Assembly: GCF_000308755.1 (NCBI RefSeq)
Contig: NZ_BAGF01000075.1
Span: 184,736 to 248,735 of the forward strand
Length of the DNA: 64,000 bases
From: Nocardia pneumoniae NBRC 100136
GTDB taxonomy: Bacteria > Actinomycetota > Actinomycetes > Mycobacteriales > Mycobacteriaceae
Direction: 5' to 3'
Shown here in pieces: positions 45,801 to 49,692 of the stretch. The translations under genes were made by a program, and so were the position numbers. Each line of letters opens with the position of its first letter. Position 1 is the first letter of the stretch. Below the pieces are notes generated by a model. That model made no database searches. It was not told where the DNA came from and saw only the letters and a list, made by a program, of their open reading frames with translations.

Positions 45801-48336
45801 CGAAGCGTCCCGCGGTCAGCGCGGGACGGTTGAGATAGCCGCGCGCGAGTTGGTCTCCCGCGACATAGATCTCGCCCCATGCGCCCATCGGGCACGGACG
45901 CAAGCGATCGTCAAGGACATATGTCCGCAGACCCGGCAGCGCCGGACCGACCGTGCTCGGCGCGCCCGGCACCGCGACGTCCGGGGTCAGATCGGTGTAG
46001 GTGACGAAGACGGTCGTCTCGGTGATCCCGTAGCTGTTGGCCAGCACGGGCAGGTTCGGATTGTGTTCGTACCAGTCGGCCAGCCCGGCCGGGTTCAGCG
46101 CTTCGCCGGACAAGATGACCAAGCGAAGCGACAGCTCCCCCTCCGGCGCATCGGCCTGCGCGTACCGCTGGTGGGCGGCCGCGAACTGGTAGAACGCCGA
46201 CGGTGTCTGGCTGAAGACGGTCACCTTCTCGCGTGCCGCCAGACGCACGACGTCGTCGGGTGAACGCGTGGTGAGGCTGTCCACCACGACGACGCGGCCG
46301 CCGGTGACCAACGCGCCGAAGATCTCCCAGACCGAGTAGTCGAAGGCGAACGAGTGGAACAACGTCCACACGTCATCGGACCGGATTCCGATCTCGGCAC
46401 ACGAGTTCACCAAGTAGGTCGCGACGGCGCGATGGGTGATCGACACGCCCTTCGGGCGACCGGTCGATCCGGACGTGTAGATGACGTAGGCGAGGTGGCC
46501 TGGACGCAGCGGGCTCCGCCGATCGGCATCGGTGATCGGATCCGCGGCATCGTCGCCGTCGACCGCGACATCGTCGAACAGCACCACCCGGCCGGGATCG
46601 CCGGGCACCTGCTCACGCATGCTCCGAGTCGTGACCACGGCGATCGGACCGGCGTCGTTCAGCACGTATTCGAGCCGGTCGGCCGGGTGAGCCACATCCA
46701 GCGGAAGATAACCGGCGCCCGATTTCAGCACGCCGAGCACCGCCACGATCAGATCCGCGTCGCGTGGCATCGCGATGGCGACCAGCGATTCCGGCCCCGC
46801 GCCGAGAGCCATGAGCCTGCGGGCGAACCGGTTCGACCGCTCGTCCAGCTCGCGGTAGGTGAGGGTGGTGGCGCCGGAGGTGACGGCCACGGCGGACGGC
46901 GTAGCGGCGGCCTGGCGCGTGAGCAGATCGACCAATGTCGCGGAAGGGGTTTCGCCGTCGCGGCCCGCGAGCACCTCGACGATCCGCAGTTGTTCGGCCG
47001 GGCCGACGAGCTGGATGTCGGCGATGCGCGTATCCAGCGGCGACTCCATCAGCCGGGACAGGAAGTCGATGAACCGGTGCGCATGCGATTCGAGTTCGCC
47101 CTGCCCGTACAGGTTCGCGTTGCCGTGCAACTCGATCAGCAGCGGCGCGTCGGCGCCGGAGCGGTACAGGTTCAGCTGCAAGTCGTCGAGCGCGCCGGAG
47201 GTCAACGCGCGGTAGCGGCCCGCTGCCGCGCCGAGGCGAATCTCCGAGTCGAAGAACAGGATGTTGACGATCGGACCGAACGAGTTCGCCGACGCGTCCA
47301 GCGCGCCGGAGTCGCGGCGCAGATCCTCGAACCGGTACAGCTGGTGCCGCATCGCCGAGACGAGCTCGGACACCGACGCCCGGACCACGTCCTCCACGGT
47401 GGTCGTCGCATCGACCGCGAACCGGATCGGCACCATGTTCGCCAGCATCGCGGCGGCGTTGCGCAGGCGTTTCGTCACGCGCGCGCTCACCGGCATCGAC
47501 AGCACCACGTCGTCGGTGCCGGTCATCCGGGACAGGAACGCGGCAAAGGCGGCGATCACCACCTGGGCGGCTGAGGCTTCCATCTCCTCGGCGAACCGGT
47601 CGAGCAGCTCGGACACCCGCGACGGAAGTTGCAGACCGGCTACGCGATCGACTTTGGTCGAGCGCGCGGTGCGGCCGGACAGGCTCACCGGGGTCGGCAG
47701 GTCCGCGACCTTGTCCAGCCAGTACGCCCGATCGGTCTCGAACCGGGCGCTGGCGCGGTAAGCGCGCTCCGCCTCGACGATGTCGTTCAGGCTCGCCGCG
47801 ACCAGTGGCGTCGGCGGCCTGCCCTCCATCAGGGCGTTGTAGTGCTCGGCCATCCGGGAGACGACGTTGAACGCGCCGTAACCGTCGATCACGAGATGAT
47901 GGGCACGTCCGTACCAGAAGTAGTGGTCGTCGCCGACCTTGAGCAGCCGCGTCTCGGTGAGCCGGTCACGGCTCAGGTCGACCGCCTTCGTGTTGTAGTC
48001 GCGGCGCATCCACTCCATCGCCGCCGCGACCGGATCGTCCGCGTCACTGAAGTCCAGCACGGGCTCGTCGTAGACGATGCCGCGATCGACGAATTGATAT
48101 GGGCGACCGTCGTGCTCGACGACCCGTACCACCAACGATTCGGTTTCGTGCCCGGCGTCGTTCACCGCCTGAGTGAACGCGTCGACGTCCACCGGGCCCT
48201 CGATCTCGACATAGTGTGCGATGTTGACAGCCGGTCCGCCGGGCAGGTGGTCAGCGAGCCACATGCCGTACTGCGCCCTCGAGAGTGGAATCAGCCCCAG
48301 ATCACCGTCGGCGGTTCCGTCTGACTTCAGATTCAT
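23875..48336 (-). CDS. Seven-module nonribosomal peptide synthetase with thioesterase
   Basis: This single gene encodes about 8153 residues. Domain order is C-A-T, C-A-T, C-A-T, C-A-T, C-A-T-E, C-A-T, C-A-T-TE. Phosphopantetheine serines fall at residues 1022, 2072, 3134, 4195, 5253, 6773 and 7842; the thioesterase nucleophile is Ser7971 in GWSLGG. All C domains keep HHxxxDG, and every A domain keeps its SGSTG loop. The protein starts with a C domain, so an acyl group from a partner should begin the chain; a heptapeptide with one D-residue (position 5) should be released by the TE as acid or ring. ATG 48336 is chosen because GAGGGG lies 7 nt upstream; an in-frame ATG five codons earlier is less well placed. 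No MbtH, transporter or loading gene is next to it. An FkbM methyltransferase overlaps its end. Confidence 0.96.
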   Translation of the reverse strand: MNLKSDGTADGDLGLIPLSRAQYGMWLADHLPGGPAVNIAHYVEIEGPVDVDAFTQAVNDAGHETESLVVRVVEHDGRPYQFVDRGIVYDEPVLDFSDADDPVAAAMEWMRRDYNTKAVDLSRDRLTETRLLKVGDDHYFWYGRAHHLVIDGYGAFNVVSRMAEHYNALMEGRPPTPLVAASLNDIVEAERAYRASARFETDRAYWLDKVADLPTPVSLSGRTARSTKVDRVAGLQLPSRVSELLDRFAEEMEASAAQVVIAAFAAFLSRMTGTDDVVLSMPVSARVTKRLRNAAAMLANMVPIRFAVDATTTVEDVVRASVSELVSAMRHQLYRFEDLRRDSGALDASANSFGPIVNILFFDSEIRLGAAAGRYRALTSGALDDLQLNLYRSGADAPLLIELHGNANLYGQGELESHAHRFIDFLSRLMESPLDTRIADIQLVGPAEQLRIVEVLAGRDGETPSATLVDLLTRQAAATPSAVAVTSGATTLTYRELDERSNRFARRLMALGAGPESLVAIAMPRDADLIVAVLGVLKSGAGYLPLDVAHPADRLEYVLNDAGPIAVVTTRSMREQVPGDPGRVVLFDDVAVDGDDAADPITDADRRSPLRPGHLAYVIYTSGSTGRPKGVSITHRAVATYLVNSCAEIGIRSDDVWTLFHSFAFDYSVWEIFGALVTGGRVVVVDSLTTRSPDDVVRLAAREKVTVFSQTPSAFYQFAAAHQRYAQADAPEGELSLRLVILSGEALNPAGLADWYEHNPNLPVLANSYGITETTVFVTYTDLTPDVAVPGAPSTVGPALPGLRTYVLDDRLRPCPMGAWGEIYVAGDQLARGYLNRPALTAGRFVANPFGTPGERLYRSGDVARWNHQGELEYRGRADQQVQLRGFRIELDEIRNALLTHSTVSAAVVVVHLPGTEAARLVGYVVPAGDATCAADVLRAHVGAMLPEYMVPASIVVIDAVPLTVNGKVDYRALPEPVFDSAAAYVAPRTVVEESIADVFAEVLGTERVGVLDSFFELGGNSITATSAAVRIAEVTRCDVSVRDLFTKQTVAELAAHIEDGQRSDRPVLKAAPRPDPIPLAPAQNRMWLVNQADPESAAYNIPLVVQLSGRLDAEALRAALTDVIDRHESLRTCYPAVDGTGTQVIVPAEQVVAELDLTPQPTEPDDIAHRIRELASIGTDLRGRPPIRVALLASADRRRHVLVVVLHHICCDGSSLRPLAADVATAYEARVEGKTPDWQPLTVQYADYSIWHRRLLGDAGDPDSLASRQLRYWTAQLAGMPPVLELPADRPRPARQSMLGDIADTVIPAETFAGIERLARTANVTTFMVVHAALAVLLARLAGAADITIGTPVAGRGERALEPLVGMFVNTVPLRTEVRSDEQFIAFLARVKDIDVDAFANSDLPYERVVEELHPKRSMAYAPLCQVYLAFENMDRPSLELSELTVELLDPGAEPAKVDIIVTVAENTSGGGDVALRINYATDLFDRETVEELAARLNRVLDTFVSNPRARVGDVDLLSGMERLGLVPASGGRAETPRVLAEVFSVQDRSAPAVVSGDRVVSYGELDDWSNRVARVLIDWGVGPGDQVALAMGRSVEFVVGVWSVAKAGAAFVPVDPRYPSERVAHMVADSDVDVAITVDAAGSLLPGHVRQLVLDDPKVGAFIAAQSSAAVTDADRLRPCRILDTAYVLYTSGSTGTPKGVAVTHEGLANFAAEQRERYRVEPRSRVLQVAAPGFDAVMLELLMAHANGAALVVSPPEVFAGTELAALIRAQQVSHAFVTPSVLATMSPAGLDSLQVLVAGGEAVSAETVAVWAPGRRLHNGYGPTETTIMVAISDPLCVGDPVTIGGPIRGVDAVVLDARLRPVPVGVAGQLYVSGVQLSRGYLNRSAATAVTFVANPYGPAGTRMYGTGDLARWTADHTLEYLGRTDFQVKIRGQRIELGEIEAVLAGHPTVATAVAVGVGTDGGSRLAAYVVPADGAVDTAELLKYAAQRLPSHMVPDTVMVLDTLPLSSVGKVDRRALPEPEFAPATEFVAPRNASEQIVADVCAEVLGVDRVGILDSFFDLGGNSLSATRAAARLSGAFGVEVPLRAIFETPTVGALAERLRTAEAAGREPLVPQERPDRIPLSPAQARMWFLNQFDTTAAVYNIPLVVRMSGDLDVAAMHATIADVLERHESLRTVYPDSDSGPHQVVVSLETALPPLTPVPVAPAEVEARIAAEVTAGFDVTSEVPIRIALLRSAPDEHTLVLVVHHISFDGSSLAPLAADLMTAYRARVRRQAPQWAPLPVQYADYALWQRKLLGSEDDPHSPTVAQTEYWLGALADLPEVLDLPTDRPRPAKQSFRGATVSTTLPAELHRAVVALARRHDATVFMVMHAAYAALLARLSGTGDIAVGTPIAGRGEPGLDGLVGMFVNTLVLRTQIEPGASFLRILDQVRATDLAAFENADIPFERLVEVLNPPRTTAHAPLTQVGFSFQNIEIPTVEFEGLTVSTRMVDPSVAKYDLHLNLVDALEPDGEPGEMAVEFGYATDLFDESTITAMFDRYLLLLRAVVEDPARAVGDIDLLTAAQARELADYSTGVTTQTPPATIADLFAAQAAATPDSTAVLDAEGGARIGYRDFAARVNSLARALIGRGVGPDTVVAVAMHRSVDLLVTLYAIHAAGAAYLPLDPDHPVERVRAVLTAARPTAVLTRPADQVSLPDDVPVWALEELGGERTDASPVTDADRTRPLHPDDLAYVIYTSGSTGVPKGVAVSHAAVVNQLRWMREHYRLGGDDIMLLRTPVTFDLSVWELFSALTCGAALVVAGQDAQRDPRAVARLMTEHGVTTVDFVPSLLSAFLDVAAGQEFPDLRRVLCIGEALPAETVRRFKDLSDARIDNLYGPTEAAVSVTAHRVDAVDGVTVPIGVPEANVVVHVLDARLHPVPIGVTGELYLGGVQLARGYHERPGLTAATFVADPFGDASGSRLYRTGDLVRWDAGGSLRYVGRADTQVKVRGLRIELGDIEAALVAHDSVSAAVAQVRTDGGDQRLVAYVVAGEALDVKQVRAFLLDRLPAYMVPSSVVRIDAIPLTANGKVDYRVLPAPDASDDRTEYRAPRGLVEQTVAAVFGELFDRPEIGADDNFFDLGGNSLVATRALSRIGDVLDVSIPVRVIFEAPTVADLAERITRLRAVPSLPAPVRKPRPDRIPLSHAQTRMWFLNQFDPDAPGYIVPLAIRLEGVLDLAALTAAIGDVVERHESLRTVYPAVDGTPTQVVLDAADVLATFDLTPQPVGERELSRLLAEFSSAGFDVAKGVPLRIALYQLSDEAWTVALAAHHISCDGFSVAPLAADLVTAYRARSGGNAPDWAPLAVQFADYALWQREVLGSADDPHSFVARDIAYWRTQLAGIPDLIELPTDRPRPVEQTQRGAVIHVAIPGELQGRVEALARRAGATTFMVVHTALAVLLSRLSGSDDITIGVPHAGRGDRSLDNLVGMFVNTLVMRTRISLDQTFLSLLDQVRRTDIEAFDHATVPFEQLVDALNPARSTAHTPLFQVLLAYQNMAQARVELPDLTVESVDPGERAAIYDLLLMMAEGHGTHNEPTGMTLRLTYATDLFDEDSVRRFAERFVRVLDAAATDAESAVGAIGLLDDAERHQVLERWNDTGGSAAPGRTLVDAFDDQVARTPDSLALRLPGASAVTYRDFDTRVNRLARWLIARGAGPETVVAVAIRRSAELVTALYAVVKAGAAFLPIDPEHPSARIANVLKAAQPLMVLTTSSDGENLPGTCSSVPIDRLDVADLPEGPIGDEERRAPLRPDNIAYVLFTSGSTGVPKGVALTHAATMSQLAWAQRQWPHDASDAVLHKTPITFDIAVWELFWPLQTGAHIVVAEPGGHRDPAYLADVIARHQITTVHFVPSMLDVLLESAVAHLPSIRRIFVAGEALAQRTVDAAARVFRNAELVNWYGPAEAEVVTAARCVPDAATTTVPIGAPAAGMKVYVLDSRLRPVPVGVIGELYVSGIQVARGYHARADLTCGAFVAHPFGAAGERLYRTGDLVRWRATGELEYLGRSDFQVKVRGQRVEPGDIEAALHAIPQVARAVAIATAERIVGYVTLTPGAVIDGRAIREQLTHTLPPYLVPDGVHVLDALPLTANGKLDRAALPQPVFDSGEAFVSPRNDREAVLARLVAELTGADRVSATANVFTIGVNSLSAAQLAARARAALGVDVGIRDIFDAPTIAGLAERIAPRTRCEIVPLTPRPRPANIPLAAAQRRMWFLNQLDTDSAAYNICFAARLTGPLDVDALRAAFHHVVTRHEPLRTVYPAVDGEPRQVVQDAAAMTADVVLDPEPVGDEAELADRIRTAVATGFDIARTVPVRARLYRTAADDHVLVLVVHHIAADGSSMAPLARDVFAAYRARVSGREPQWEPLAVQYADYALWQRETLGSEDDPTSLIARQIQYWSENLGDAPELLGLPTDRPRPATISTAGGNVRFELPARLHDDIVRLAHREGVTVFVVLHAALAILLARTAHTDDISVGTPVAGRGRPELDDLVGMFVNTVVLRTRIHDDRSFRELLTEVRDVDLEALAHADLPYERLVDVLGRPRSTAYAPLYQVMFGLQNTRPARFELPGVGVEVLDPGIAQAKADLTVLLTERADGARPAGIDGEIIYAADLFVESTAVSLAERFVRVLEAVTSDPARPIGAIGLLSAQETEQLVPARGGDAAQPCLLPDLLASAVAADPSAVALIGEAETLTYGELDQRANRLARQLLAGGARPGMCIALAVPRSVDYHVAMWAIAKTGATFVPVDLRYPLERIAHMVHDSGVEAGITLAAARVSLPDAVAWLVLDDPRSAAEIAARSDHPVTDADRARALRVQDAAYVIYTSGSTGTPKGVVVTHEGLADFAAEQRERYQVDGTSRVLQVASPAFDAVLLEALMAHAACAALVVSPPDVFGGADLAELIRGHRVSHAFLTPSVLATMSPAGLESMRMLAVGGEMVPADLIAAWAPGRRLHNVYGPTETTIVITMSDPVRPAEPITIGGPIRGAEALVLDARLRPVPVGVAGELYLSGAQLARGYLNRRGTTAAAFVANPYGEPGSRMYRTGDIVRWNARRALEYVGRSDFQVKIRGQRIELGEIDAALLTHPRVAAAVTVSRRGPGGQPLLAAYIVPEPGTVVEPSAVLDHVAAVLPAHMVPSSVTVLDRMPITSTGKVDRKELPEPVFQAAGDDAVAAETDLERTIAAAFADVLGIASVGVTTSFFALGGDSILSIQLASRLKSAGVIVTARDIFEHKTVRALARVADAAERVSLEELPGGGVGEIPFTPVVSWFTERLGSAPRFAQSMLVRLPGDARVEEVTSTVQAVLDQHDMLRSRLRAHRLEVVPASTVDVAGSVLTRTFGTDEAPGSEGFTAVLEAALAEASDRLDPAEGRMVQVVCLLPASGVDADARALIVIHHLAVDAVSWRILIPDFAAAWQQVIQGRVVELPARGTSMRRWAHALADAAADRADELELWQRMSAADDPLLGRAALDPTVDTQSTVRHLTVSMPADVTSALVDAVPAAVHGSVDDALLAGLTVALTRWRSRRGIAHAGMKVLLEGHGRAEQIAEGADLSRTVGWFTNTYPVALDLSGVDAADPRAAVKAVKDQLRAIPDKGIGYGLLRYLNTDTADRLAGSPEPQISFNNLGRVGADLTTLSDLAWIPTDEQFDRRASFDPDMPAAAVVTIDVNILDTVAGPQLSAHVGYASRLLDHDEVAELVDEWVDAVTGIAAAARADDDWGFSRSDVPLVDVTQSDLDAFADRYGTLTDVWSLAPLQAGLLFHAELAAGEIDVYTAQSVLGLSGVVDEDRLEKSAAALLERHPNLRAAFVRTADGVPAQVVPAATAVPWRRIDLTGGTMTPDELIAAERAVPFDPADPPLLRFLLIAVAPQDFRLVLTAHHLLLDGWSLPLLWRELIGLYAVGARADLLPAAASYRTYLEWLDRRELSTGVEVWREALREFTEPTLVADSRTDATVDIPIDLEVVLDRAVTAELVEFARARAVTMATIVQFAWAMVLANQLGAERVVFGSTVSGRPADLPGVESMIGLFINTIPVAAHVRRDWTIDDALNRLQADNTRLLDHHDVELSRILSAAGTAQLFDTLVVFESYPVDSSGLGDADIDGMRVVSSEGSDAAHYPITVQAHQTDELHVRIRYQRARIDDRTASGLAARLETVLRAITTDPRSRLGAVDLLSVGERRDLVPASGGHAERACVLAELLSAGVVVNPDAAAVVSGERTLSYVELDAWSNRVARALIDWGVGPGDQVALAMARSVEFVVGIWAVTKAGAAFLPVDPRNPAERVLHMVADSEVRVALTVEASRELLPDPVRLLVLDDPQTQKAIAARSAAAVTDADRVRTPHVRDTAYVLYTSGSTGTPKGVAVTHEGLANFAAVQRDRFGVDSDSRVLQAAAPGFDVLVHEVLLAHANGAVLVLPPSDVFGGPDLAELIRTQRVSHAFITPSVLATMSPVGLDSLRVLIAGGEAVTPETVAVWAPGRQLLNGYGPTEATILAGISDPLRPGDLVTIGGPIGGVEAVVLDAWLRPVPVGVVGELYLAGVQLARGYVNRPATTAGAFVANPFGAAGSRMYRTGDLARWTPEHTVEYLGRSDFQVKIRGQRIELGEIEAVLAGHPGVEHAVVVLRKDERGVDRLVGYLVGDEEVDPHEVRSAARLRLPAHMVPDACMVLGELPLTRTGKLDRLALPAPEFAEGREWIAPRTEAERRVADVFATVLGVERVGAADSFFDLGGNSLSATRVTAQLGTALGVSISVRDLFEASTVAELAARLASFERRARARLAPRTRPALVPLSLAQQRMWFLNQLDTSIGAYNIPLVVRLKGELDLDALQRACELVVDRHESLRTKFPMTDGTPHQVAVAADEVVPALTAVRIDEAQLMPRAVAAVSASFDVTQAPPLRIELFQLDATEHVLVIAVHHICADGQSMLPLARDVALAYQASRQGTEPTWPVLPVQYADYALWQREVLGDERDPGSVMSQQLRFWTGTLAGLPELLELPTDLPRPPVASMRGSTVDFEIPAAVQARLGAIARRSNATVFMVLHAALTVLLSRLAGVDDVAVGTPVAGRGERELDDLVGMFVNTLVLRSRVSARQSFTELLAATRESDLAAFAHADVPFEQVVEAVNPPRSTAHLPLYQVTIDVQNLTKAALELPGLTVEPVENGFEPAQADLNVKLVERFGDHGRPDGIVGRLTYATDLFVEETMTRFAQSYVRVLAEVTASPEVAIGDIDLVGPAQRRELFDASGGDGVTVPETTLAELFAARAAAQPDAVAVTDGRSRLTYAELDRRADAVAARLAEHGVGPESLVAVALPRSIELIVGLLGVVRAGAGYLPLDVAYPPERLRFVLDDAGPAAVLTSAEIASAVPEYAAPVVLVEDCLDAAGVFTAMTSAARPGNVAYVIYTSGSTGRPKGVTVTHREAVTLFTNAAERFDVGPDDVWTMFHSYAFDFAVWEIWGALLTGGKVVVVDYDTSRSPEAFVDVVARERVTVLSQTPSAFYGFADAERRYRESGCPAGELALRYVVFGGEALDASRLSGWFAAHAPGSPRLVNMYGITETTVHVTFSEVTQAGASGIGAPLPGLRVYVLDDRLRPVPIGAVGEIYVAGGQLSRGYLGAPALTAARFVANPFDPQGTRLYRSGDVGRWRKSASGLELLYVGRADAQVQLRGFRIELGEVESALLRHPHVAQAAAAVHRHDRGVDQLIGYVVGTDGQRIDPGEVRAAAAEVLTSYMVPSAIMVLPELPLTVNGKLDRKALPAPDFDESASEFTAPRTHTEKTICDVYAQVLGVQRVGASDGFFDLGGNSLLATMVVTELRARGVTIALPWMFDDATPMALASRADGAAGGSGLQVLLPLRANGPQPAVFAVHPAGGLAWFYGGLVEHLRKDRPIYGLQDPHVVAGEPHARSVEELAERYVAEIRRVQPTGPYHLLGWSLGGTIAHAIAVRLQRDGERVGTLAMMDSAVGTSEALAAAMITTADEAAPGELMADLLGGWRELFDLGADVSADTHEQAWSVIHDQVTATGMFTADQVDRVMESFETASGIAQGYRPEVFDGDLVFFTAGKDRVDHDAVVRTWRPFITGDLHNTVVEARHLELTHPYALAVIGPILERFLNEC
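27881..31039 (-). other. NRPS module 6 (DCL-type C-A-T)
   Basis: The C domain (about 30960-29700) starts SLAPLQAGLLFHAEL and has HHLLLDGWS, the DCL type that accepts a D-configured donor, which agrees with the E domain before it. A domain about 29650-28190; pocket residues D-V-H-F-I-G-G-I-L, related to modules 2 and 5 but with an unusual histidine at the third position. T domain about 28120-27900, serine codon 28018-28020. Confidence 0.87.
31040..35620 (-). other. NRPS module 5 (C-A-T-E), D-residue module
   Basis: C domain about 35610-34270 with HHIAADGSS. A domain about 34220-32750; pocket D-A-L-F-A-G-V-I-V, aliphatic-looking. T domain about 32680-32470 has LGGDS, the form that precedes epimerases. 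E domain about 32440-31050 carries HHLAVDAVSW, EGHGR, VGWFTNTYP and ISFNNLGR, all intact. The fifth residue should therefore be passed on in the D-form. Confidence 0.9.
35621..38800 (-). other. NRPS module 4 (C-A-T) with a GVNS carrier motif
   Basis: C domain about 38780-37440 with HHISCDGFS. A domain about 37380-35910; pocket residues read D-I-W-H-F-A-W-V-V, not assignable, and its A5-type motif is YGPAEAE instead of the usual YGPTE. The T domain (about 35860-35650) has IGVNSLSA where other modules have LGGNS; the phosphopantetheine serine (codon 35752-35754) is kept, so the carrier should still work. Confidence 0.83.
38801..41985 (-). other. NRPS module 3 (C-A-T)
   Basis: C domain about 41960-40640 with HHISFDGSS. 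A domain about 40600-39090; pocket residues read D-L-W-D-L-I-L-V-S, which I cannot assign. The core around TPVTFDLSVWELF belongs to a different branch from modules 2, 5 and 6. T domain about 39050-38830, serine codon 38935-38937. Confidence 0.85.
41986..45140 (-). other. NRPS module 2 (C-A-T)
   Basis: C domain about 45100-43800 with HHICCDGSS. A domain about 43760-42260; the substrate-pocket residues read D-A-L-F-V-G-G-I-M, a small or aliphatic-looking pocket close to those of modules 5 and 6. T domain about 42220-42020, serine codon 42121-42123. No epimerase follows, so an L-residue is expected. Confidence 0.85.
45141..48336 (-). other. NRPS module 1 (C-A-T), chain-initiating
   Basis: C domain about 48300-47000: its motif HHLVIDGYG preceded by YFWYGRA resembles EntF/DhbF-type condensation domains that accept an acyl or aryl group from a carrier. 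A domain about 46950-45410, with SGSTGRPKG and YGITETTV. The specificity residues read by eye are D-Y-W-S-I-S-S-V-F; I know no close match, but the surrounding sequence is of the same type as the threonine domain of module 7. T domain about 45370-45170, serine codon 45271-45273 in GGNS. Boundaries are approximate. Confidence 0.85.
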
Positions 48337-49692
48337 CGCATGACCCCTCATTCATACCCGGACGCGCGCGAACACCGCGGAAGCACGACGGCTCACCGCA
48401 TCCGAAATCTGCCTTGTATATGCACTTTGTCTACTTCGAAGCGGCGCTACCCCTGCTCTCGATGCGCCGATCGGATACCGCGTACAGCTCGATCCATCCG
48501 CGCCCGGAATCTCGACCGGACGCCGTGCAGACTTCTACGGCTACTCCCACACCTCCCATGTGTCGGCATTTCTCGACGTCTCGAAATCTGAAACAAGACA
48601 TGTGAACATGCGGTGACGCAGGAACGATCAGGTGGTACAAGCTATCTGGCAGCAGTCAGGCTCAGTGTAGCCATATCGACCGCCCAGCTTCGTGCGCGAG
48701 CCGGGTGTTTCGATGTCCATTCGGGCGCGATGACCGCGATGGATCCGCTCGACTCGACCGTGCCCCGTCCATATCGTTCGCGACACCGTCTGTGATACAA
48801 GCGGATCTACCGTGGTCAACCCGGTGATCCGGAATGGTACATCCTACGTTCGGATCGAAACCGACCCCGGATGGGCGGCCTTGGCCTCGGGCGATCGGTA
48901 CCGGTCGGTCTGCACTCCACCGTTCTTCACTCCGACACGCCACTACTTCGAAATGCGTGCATAGTGCCGACTATGGCAATATGCTGGCAACTGAAAATGA
49001 TTCGCGCGGTTCGGAGGGAGTTCTTTCTCGTCGATATCCGATCCACTCCCTGCTGTCGGATCCATTCTCCAACGTGGCACCGGGCATATGCGGGAACCCC
49101 GTAATGCTGGGCGATAGCTTTCGATAATGGCCTGCCTGGTTTATCGAATTGCGTTTACAGTGTGAGCGATCGCCAATATCAGCGACCTCCGTCGGTGTCA
49201 GGCGGTGGGGCGTGTGATGCCGCGCTAGGCGAGATCGCCGTCCACTGGACAGTCAGACGCCCGTCGAGGCCGGGATCGGGGTGGCCCCGGACGGTCGGTG
49301 AGCCAGCCGTTCAACGGCCAACGCCGGCGCGCCCTGGCTGCGGAAATGACCGCATGCCAGCCGGACAGCGTGAGCGGTGGTGCAATGAGTAATTCCGGCA
49401 AGGGATCTCGGATCTCGATCAGGAGTGCGCCGACCGTGTCCGATACATGCGGAAAGAATTCTCCGGACAATATTCGGCGAAATCGCCCAGGTGTATCGGC
49501 GGAGTCGAGCGTCGCCGCCGGTCGATAAGCGGGTTCGGTGGTCATCGCGAACGACCCCCCGCATATGCGCCTCCGCCGGGTGCGGCAGCGCGTTGCCCCT
49601 CGACCCGAGCGCGGCGCCAGGCCGATCCGCCTCGACCATGAGTTCCGGCGGCTTCGAGCATCGCGCCTCCCAGCGAGCGGCGGAGACGAAGC
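48337..49692. other. Long region upstream of the NRPS without a convincing gene
   Basis: About 1.35 kb separates the NRPS start from the SulP stop. Open frames on both strands are short, mutually overlapping and lack family features or ribosome-binding sites; one low-confidence frame (49225-49545) is listed separately. The part 48400-49180 is less GC-rich than its flanks. It must contain the NRPS promoter. A partial palindrome (TTTC-N2-GACGTC-N2-GAAA) is at 48569-48586. No iron-box-like sequence was seen. Confidence 0.5.
49225..49545 (-). CDS. Hypothetical protein, doubtful
   Basis: The frame has 106 codons with ATG 49545. The middle (VSDTVGALLIEIRDPLPELL) is protein-like, while the end is proline/arginine-rich and resembles frame-shadow sequence. 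There is no recognised family and no good ribosome-binding site. It lies between the SulP and NRPS genes on the same strand. Real coding status is uncertain. Confidence 0.22.
   Translation of the reverse strand: MTTEPAYRPAATLDSADTPGRFRRILSGEFFPHVSDTVGALLIEIRDPLPELLIAPPLTLSGWHAVISAARARRRWPLNGWLTDRPGPPRSRPRRASDCPVDGDLA

Noticed and set aside
23875..48336. Long repeats inside the NRPS taken as tandem repeats or recombination-derived assembly errors
   Set aside because: The similarity is the normal relationship of homologous modules. The frame is continuous and each module has distinct A-domain pockets.
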